This document shows, piece by piece, positions 7,462 to 11,364 of a DNA stretch of 11,364 bases. A program made the translations under genes and the position numbers. The notes below the pieces were generated by a model. The model had not been told where the DNA came from and ran no database searches. It saw nothing but the letters and a program-made list of their open reading frames with translations. Origin of the DNA: a bacterium (lineage in GTDB: Bacteria > Desulfobacterota > Binatia > UBA12015); NCBI GenBank assembly GCA_029976905.1, contig JAPOLW010000075.1:1-11364 (forward strand), written 5' to 3'. Each line of letters begins with the position of its first letter. The stretch's first letter is position 1.

Positions 7462-7584
7462 CCGCGCCCGTCATCGGCGCACCCGATCCAGGATCGCCCG
7501 TTCCGTCTCCTCCGTCCGGGCGGCGCGCGTCGGTGACGGTCCGCTTCTCGACGTCTCCCGGTGCCGCGTTCGCGTTTGCCAGGA

Positions 7585-8502
7585 TCACTTCGACGTTCGG
7601 GCCGGGTCGACGGGAGGAGACTTTTGGTCTCCGGCCTGCTCGTCGGCGCGATTGGGTCCGGGAGTCGTCTCCGCGGGGAGGACGGTGAGCCAATCGAGGT
7701 CGCAACCGGGGCTTGCGATGAGGTCGAGGCGGGAATAGGGCCCGATCTGGATCCGGCGAAGCCGCCCGACCACCGGATGGTTTCTCTTCTGGAGGCGCCC
7801 CAGGCCCGCCCGGTTCTGGCTCCAGACGAGACCGAACTTCCGCGTGGCGCCGTGTTCGCGCAGGATTTCGTTTCCAAGATCGGCGAGCCTGCTCAAGACC
7901 TCGCCGCCGCGTGCGTCCGGGCGGACCCAGTAGTCACGTTGGTAGGCCGTGTCGGGGCTGAAATGGAGCGAGCAGGGGAGGTCGCGGAACTCGACCGATC
8001 CAAAGCAGATCTGGCCCATCGCGGCGAGGTGGCCCGCGGCATCGAAGGCGCCGATCACGGTGGAGGTCTGGAGAGCCTCGACAAGCTCTTCGCGGCTACG
8101 ATCGGGGCGAGCGGCCTGGCACGATTCGAGGTCGGAGGGGCCGAGTGTACGGTAGGTCGTCCTGTCCCCGGGGCGCCGGGGCGTCTTTACCCGAAAGCCG
8201 GCCTCGGAGACGAAGAAATCGCGATAGAGACCGAGCGCGTAGAGGGCGCGCATGGCGCTGGAGCGCGGTCCCTCCCGCACGAGCAGAGTCGCTGCGCGTC
8301 GCAGCCGCCGGGGGGAGAGACCGTCGAGGCGTCGATTGGGATCTGGTGCGGCCGCCGTTCCGCGTCGTCGGCCGGGTGCCGTCTCTTCCTCGGGTGTCCC
8401 CGGCCCCGCGCCGCGCGGGTCGTGCAGGTCGGCGCTCGTCCCCCCCGGGGAGGCCGACGCGCTGCTCGTGGCACCCCCGTCGATGACCGTGCGCGCGCTC
8501 AC
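7585..8502 (-). CDS. GNAT-like acyltransferase, overlapping the carotenoid oxygenase stop
   Basis: The C-terminal two thirds look like a GCN5-related N-acyltransferase: a central strand with VIGAFDAAGHLAAMGQICF (149-167), then WVRPDARGGEVLSRLADLGN (192-211), which matches the acetyl-CoA-binding V.P..RG.G loop and following helix, and WSQNRAGLGRLQKRN (227-241), which resembles the late GNAT segment N..S...Y.K.GF. The GTG start at 8502 overlaps the oxygenase TGA in a GTGA arrangement and is in frame, giving 305 residues. The first 60 or so residues are low-complexity (Gly/Ala/Pro/Ser), so initiation further in, at the GTG at 8280 or the ATG at 8253 (MRALYALGLYRDFF), remains possible. The coupling suggests it acts on the same pathway as the oxygenase; the acceptor and acyl donor are unknown. 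The last 25 residues are polar and probably disordered. Confidence 0.7.
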   Translation of the reverse strand: MSARTVIDGGATSSASASPGGTSADLHDPRGAGPGTPEEETAPGRRRGTAAAPDPNRRLDGLSPRRLRRAATLLVREGPRSSAMRALYALGLYRDFFVSEAGFRVKTPRRPGDRTTYRTLGPSDLESCQAARPDRSREELVEALQTSTVIGAFDAAGHLAAMGQICFGSVEFRDLPCSLHFSPDTAYQRDYWVRPDARGGEVLSRLADLGNEILREHGATRKFGLVWSQNRAGLGRLQKRNHPVVGRLRRIQIGPYSRLDLIASPGCDLDWLTVLPAETTPGPNRADEQAGDQKSPPVDPARTSK

Positions 8503-9980
8503 GTGGCGTCCGGAATCCACGTCCCATGGAATCCATGGGGGACCCGCTGGGGGAGTTCGACTTCGGCAAGGGGGCCGTCTCCGACGCGGCCCGCGTCGAG
8601 GACCACGAAGCGACTTGCCTTGCGCGCGCGATCGTAGAGGTAGGTGAGCAGCCATCCTTCCCCCTCGCCCGGGCCTGCGGGAACGAAGAAGGCTTCCCCC
8701 ACCTGGCGATGGCGACCGGGGTTCCATTCGGAGATGGTCTGGCCACGTTCGAGGTCCATGTGGAGGATGCCGGCCGGGTCCAGCGTCTGTGGATGTTCGC
8801 GGAACGTGGTGAACCAGCCGTGGCGGTTCTGGCGCCCGGTGAAGCGTTTGTCGTGCATCGGAAAGTCGAGCGCACGGGCGTGGATCGTCTCTTCGCGGAA
8901 GCCGAGCGAGGAACCCGCCGTATCGATGCGCCAGCGGCGCACGTCCTGCTGGCTCTGGTGCAGCGGGCGGCCGTCGAGGAAACGATCGAGGCGACAGACA
9001 TCGAGGACGATCTCGTCACCCGCACGGAAGGCATTGACTTCGTGAAAGACGAAACAAGGTTCGATCTCCACCCAGCGCACCTGATCCCCCGTGCCTCCGA
9101 GCGGCAGAACCCCGATGCGTGCGGGAGCGCTCTCCTGCCAGGCGTAGGGGAAGCCGCGCGCGGCCATGGCCTCGGGCGCGAAGTGGACCGGCAGATCCCA
9201 AAAGACGACGTCTCGCTCCGTGATGGCGAACGAGTGGATCATGGAGCTGGCGGGCAGCGGAATCTCACTGCTGTGCATGATCTCACCCGCTGCATTCGCG
9301 ACGTGGTAGGTGAGGTAGGGCCGTGTGAAGAAATACCCAAAGAAGTGCAGGTCGCCGGTTGCCGGATCGATTTTCGGGTGGGCGGTGAACGAGGTGTTGA
9401 GCTTGCCGTCGAAATCGTGGACCCCGATCGTGCGGAGGTCGTGGGGGTCGATCTCGTACGGTGCGCCCACTTCGCCCGAAGTGAGAAGGCGCCCCCCGTG
9501 TCGAACCACGCTCACGTTGCTCTGGTTGGTCCCGCCCAGGGGAGGGCCTGACTCGCTGTAGTCGATGCCGTTTGCGTACATCGAAGTGCGGATGAAGCGG
9601 TTGCGGTACCAGGTGGCGCGGCCGTCCTCGAGGCGGATGCCGTGGAGCATGCCGTCGCCGAGGAACCAGTGGGAAGAGATTCCGGACTGCGCGTTCGAGC
9701 CGTTGCGGACGTAGAGGCCGCGGAGTTCGCGTGGCAGCTCGCCGACGACCGGCAGGTCGAAATGTTCGCTCTCCGTGGAGATCGGCTCGAAGTTGTTCTG
9801 GAGCCACCAGGGGCGGCCCGGGTCCACTTGGAGAGGAGGACCGGAGCCGGCTGCCGGTGCGGGACCATCTCCACAGCCAGAGAGCCACGGCGCGACGATC
9901 AGACCTCCGGCGAGCGCGCCCAGCGAGCGGAGCAACTGCCGTCTGTGGATGGCGATTGTTTTCGATTCCGCCGTCTTCAT
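8499..9980 (-). CDS. Carotenoid oxygenase (RPE65 family), predicted Tat-exported lipoprotein
   Basis: This non-heme iron dioxygenase family cleaves C=C bonds in carotenoids, apocarotenoids or stilbenes. All four iron-binding histidines of the seven-bladed propeller are visible in order: H201 (FTAHPKI), H249 (MIHSFAI), H313 (FHEVNAF) and H485 (GFHGTWIPD, at the C-terminus). GDGMLHGIRLEDG (108-120) and LYVRNGSNAQ (89-98) are further family signatures, and the 493-residue length is normal. The N-terminus is unusual for the family: RRQLLRSLGALAGGLIVAPW followed by LSGC (33-36) reads as a twin-arginine signal with a lipobox, so the mature protein would be folded and iron-loaded before export and then lipid-anchored at C36. 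The ATG at 9980 was chosen because it gives a normal Tat n-region; the same frame is open far upstream without sense. A GGAGG lies about 13 bases ahead. The substrate (carotenoid or stilbene) is not decidable here. Confidence 0.93.
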   Translation of the reverse strand: MKTAESKTIAIHRRQLLRSLGALAGGLIVAPWLSGCGDGPAPAAGSGPPLQVDPGRPWWLQNNFEPISTESEHFDLPVVGELPRELRGLYVRNGSNAQSGISSHWFLGDGMLHGIRLEDGRATWYRNRFIRTSMYANGIDYSESGPPLGGTNQSNVSVVRHGGRLLTSGEVGAPYEIDPHDLRTIGVHDFDGKLNTSFTAHPKIDPATGDLHFFGYFFTRPYLTYHVANAAGEIMHSSEIPLPASSMIHSFAITERDVVFWDLPVHFAPEAMAARGFPYAWQESAPARIGVLPLGGTGDQVRWVEIEPCFVFHEVNAFRAGDEIVLDVCRLDRFLDGRPLHQSQQDVRRWRIDTAGSSLGFREETIHARALDFPMHDKRFTGRQNRHGWFTTFREHPQTLDPAGILHMDLERGQTISEWNPGRHRQVGEAFFVPAGPGEGEGWLLTYLYDRARKASRFVVLDAGRVGDGPLAEVELPQRVPHGFHGTWIPDAT

Positions 9981-10204
9981 TGTGCCCCCGAGGCCTCCGA
10001 CGGAGATTTCCCCGCCCGGGTGGACGCGCCCGGCGAGCTTCCTTTCGGAAAAGCAGGACATGGGTCGGTCCCCGGGTCTCGACGCTCTGCCGGGGCGGGT
10101 CGAACCCCCAACCCCCGGAAACGGGCCAGGAACCGACGGCGTGCGCGGGCGGACACCCTCGTCTGATAGCCCAAAGGGCGGAGGCGTTCGAGGAGGGCGA
10201 GCAC
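9977..10204 (-). CDS. Doubtful small basic ORF overlapping the oxygenase start
   Basis: A 75-codon frame from GTG at 10204 (beginning LALLERLRPLGYQTR, followed by Arg-rich segments) ends in a TGA that overlaps the oxygenase ATG as ATGA. Such an overlap often marks a real upstream gene that is translationally coupled. However, third-position G/C is weaker than in the neighbouring genes, there is no good ribosome binding site and no recognised motif, and the second half is Pro/Ser/Gly-rich. It is listed only because of the overlap. Confidence 0.2.
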   Translation of the reverse strand: MLALLERLRPLGYQTRVSARARRRFLARFRGLGVRPAPAERRDPGTDPCPAFPKGSSPGASTRAGKSPSEASGAQ

Positions 10205-10296
10205 CTTGCCCGGCTACGGGGCGGTGGTCGGGATCTCCCCATCGGACAGGGCGACGATCGGGGCGAGGTCGCGCCGTTTCGGATGCGGCCGGGCGC
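10205..10296. other. Gap upstream of the carotenoid oxygenase; nothing supported
   Basis: This is the rest of the 316-base gap between the GT-C-like gene's stop and the oxygenase start; together with the doubtful small ORF it holds no gene I can support. I saw no strong terminator hairpin or recognisable promoter, though an oxygenase promoter would be expected in this gap. Confidence 0.4.
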
Positions 10297-11364
10297 TTAG
10301 GAGACGACGTGCACGCGAGCGACGAAGGGTTGGTTTTCCGGCTCGGAGAAGAGGGCTCCCTCCTGCTGCTCGGTGCGTATTTGGAGTTCGTAGACGCCTG
10401 GAGCCTCTGGGGCCGTGAGGAGCGGGCGAACGCGGACGCTCGCTCCCGGCCGGACGTCCCATGGCAGGAGGAGGTGGGCGGGCTCCGTGGCGGGACACTC
10501 CCGGTCCAGGCACCGCCAGCGGACGCGCAGGCCAACGCGGTGGTCCGGGCCCGCCCACTGCGAGAACAAGACGGGCCAGGTTGCGGCGCCGGTGTTCGTC
10601 ACGGTCAATTCCGGGCGCAGTTGGCCGCCGGGTTGCACCGAGGAGGGCACCGTTCCGACGATTCTCGACGTTGCGGCGGACTCCGGGATTGGAGTCAGGG
10701 GGGTTCCCAACGCGGTTTCCCCAGCGGTGAAACCGTCGGCAATACGGTCGAAAAAGAGAGGATCTTGGGGTTGGCGATCGACGCGCAACAGATCGAAACC
10801 GTCGCGGGAGAGGACGACCTCGGTGTCTGGAAGAGCGAGCAACTGGTCGCGGGCCGATCTCTTCTGCCAGTCGTTCTGCGGGCGGAGGAGAATCCAGCGC
10901 AGATGTGTCATGTCCACGAGCAATTGGAAGGATTGGTCCTCGGGAAGCCGACGAACGACCTTTTCGATGGCGACGCGGTGGGGCGGGGTGTGCCCGGTGA
11001 ATCCCCCCACCAGCGGCAGATGATGTCGCGTCGCCCCCACCATGGACCCCGCATCGACGAAGGCGGCGGGATTGCGAACCGAAAACGGGCTCGCGATCGG
11101 TAGTTCCAGCAACGGCCCGCCGCCCTCCTGACGAGCGATCTCTCCCAATTCTTCGTAGATGGGCCGGACCTGTTCTGGCATCACCCGAAGCTCGAGTCCC
11201 GCCACGGCCCCGCCCCGCCCCAGGAGCGTCAGCGCGATCAAAGTGGTCGCGAGGACGGTGCCCCAACGCGGTCCTGCGCGGCGGGCAAGCATTTGGACTC
11301 CGGCGGCCGCCATCAGGGAGAGGCCAAAACCCAGGATCACCACGAGGCGAGGAGGGAAGCGAAA
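10297..11364 (-). CDS. C-terminal part of a large GT-C/YfhO-like membrane protein with a beta-sandwich tail
   Basis: The frame is open to the right edge, so the N-terminal, mostly membrane part is missing; only the last 355 codons or so are visible. The first visible residues FRFPPRL followed by two membrane segments (about VVILGFGLSLMAAAGVQML and VLATTLIALTLLG) match the PFRxPxR-type motif near the end of the membrane region of YfhO-like and other GT-C glycosyltransferase-fold proteins. A soluble segment follows with the family-like stretches LLELPIASPF and HHLPLVGGFTGHTPP. The last 125 residues or so, from IVGTVPSSVQPGGQ through TNTGAATWP and LLPWDVRPGASV to YELQIRTEQQ, look like an Ig-like beta-sandwich of the kind often appended to such surface proteins. 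It likely acts in lipid-linked sugar transfer or envelope glycan assembly, but the catalytic acidic loop expected near the N-terminus is outside the window. The in-frame GTG at 11343 is internal, not the true start. Confidence 0.75.
   Translation of the reverse strand, partial: FRFPPRLVVILGFGLSLMAAAGVQMLARRAGPRWGTVLATTLIALTLLGRGGAVAGLELRVMPEQVRPIYEELGEIARQEGGGPLLELPIASPFSVRNPAAFVDAGSMVGATRHHLPLVGGFTGHTPPHRVAIEKVVRRLPEDQSFQLLVDMTHLRWILLRPQNDWQKRSARDQLLALPDTEVVLSRDGFDLLRVDRQPQDPLFFDRIADGFTAGETALGTPLTPIPESAATSRIVGTVPSSVQPGGQLRPELTVTNTGAATWPVLFSQWAGPDHRVGLRVRWRCLDRECPATEPAHLLLPWDVRPGASVRVRPLLTAPEAPGVYELQIRTEQQEGALFSEPENQPFVARVHVVS

Noticed and set aside
8526..9551. 341-codon + strand open frame opposite the carotenoid oxygenase
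   Set aside because: The opposite strand encodes all four iron histidines and a signal peptide; the + frame shows no motif.
9981..10535. Upstream extension of the oxygenase frame to 10535
   Set aside because: It overlaps the C-terminus of the GT-C-like gene, is Ser/Pro/Arg-rich, and would bury the Tat signal peptide far inside the protein.

Overview
This is a high-GC bacterial window with strong G/C preference at third codon positions. It carries eight genes that can be supported, plus remnants at both edges. No rRNA, tRNA, CRISPR array, insertion sequence or phage gene is visible. The gene mix (a soluble-type P450, an exported carotenoid-oxygenase lipoprotein, a spermidine-synthase-like domain fused to a membrane transporter-like domain, and a GT-C-type membrane protein) would suit a metabolically versatile soil or marine bacterium such as a deltaproteobacterial, myxococcal or Binatota-like lineage. 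That assignment is inference; no marker gene here fixes the taxon.

Layout. On the + strand, positions 1-203 look like the 3' end of a gene whose frame breaks near position 60. A zinc-ribbon plus SAM-methyltransferase protein follows (246-1208). After a 329-base gap with no convincing gene comes a cytochrome P450 (about 1538-2734), which seems to use a rare ATT start behind a good Shine-Dalgarno sequence. From 2782 to the right edge every gene lies on the - strand, so P450 and its neighbour converge across a 47-base gap. In the direction of transcription (right to left) these are: the C-terminal part of a large GT-C/YfhO-like membrane protein (11364-10297, cut by the window edge); a Tat-exported carotenoid-oxygenase lipoprotein (9980-8499); a GNAT-like acyltransferase whose GTG start overlaps the oxygenase stop (8502-7585); a membrane-anchored SGNH hydrolase (7461-6346); the transporter/spermidine-synthase-like fusion (6151-3647); and a small HExxH membrane metalloprotease-like protein (3396-2782).

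How they fit together. The only physically tight pair is carotenoid oxygenase and acyltransferase, joined by a 4-base GTGA overlap, so these two are probably translationally coupled. The remaining - strand genes are 123-316 bases apart and may or may not share transcripts. The GT-C-like protein and the anchored SGNH hydrolase are both types often found in cell-surface glycan or lipid modification, but the window gives no direct proof of a joint pathway. I see no compelling evidence for a wholly new multi-gene system. The more unusual items are the exported carotenoid oxygenase coupled to an acyltransferase, the predicted topology of the transporter/aminopropyltransferase-like fusion, and the ATT start of the P450.
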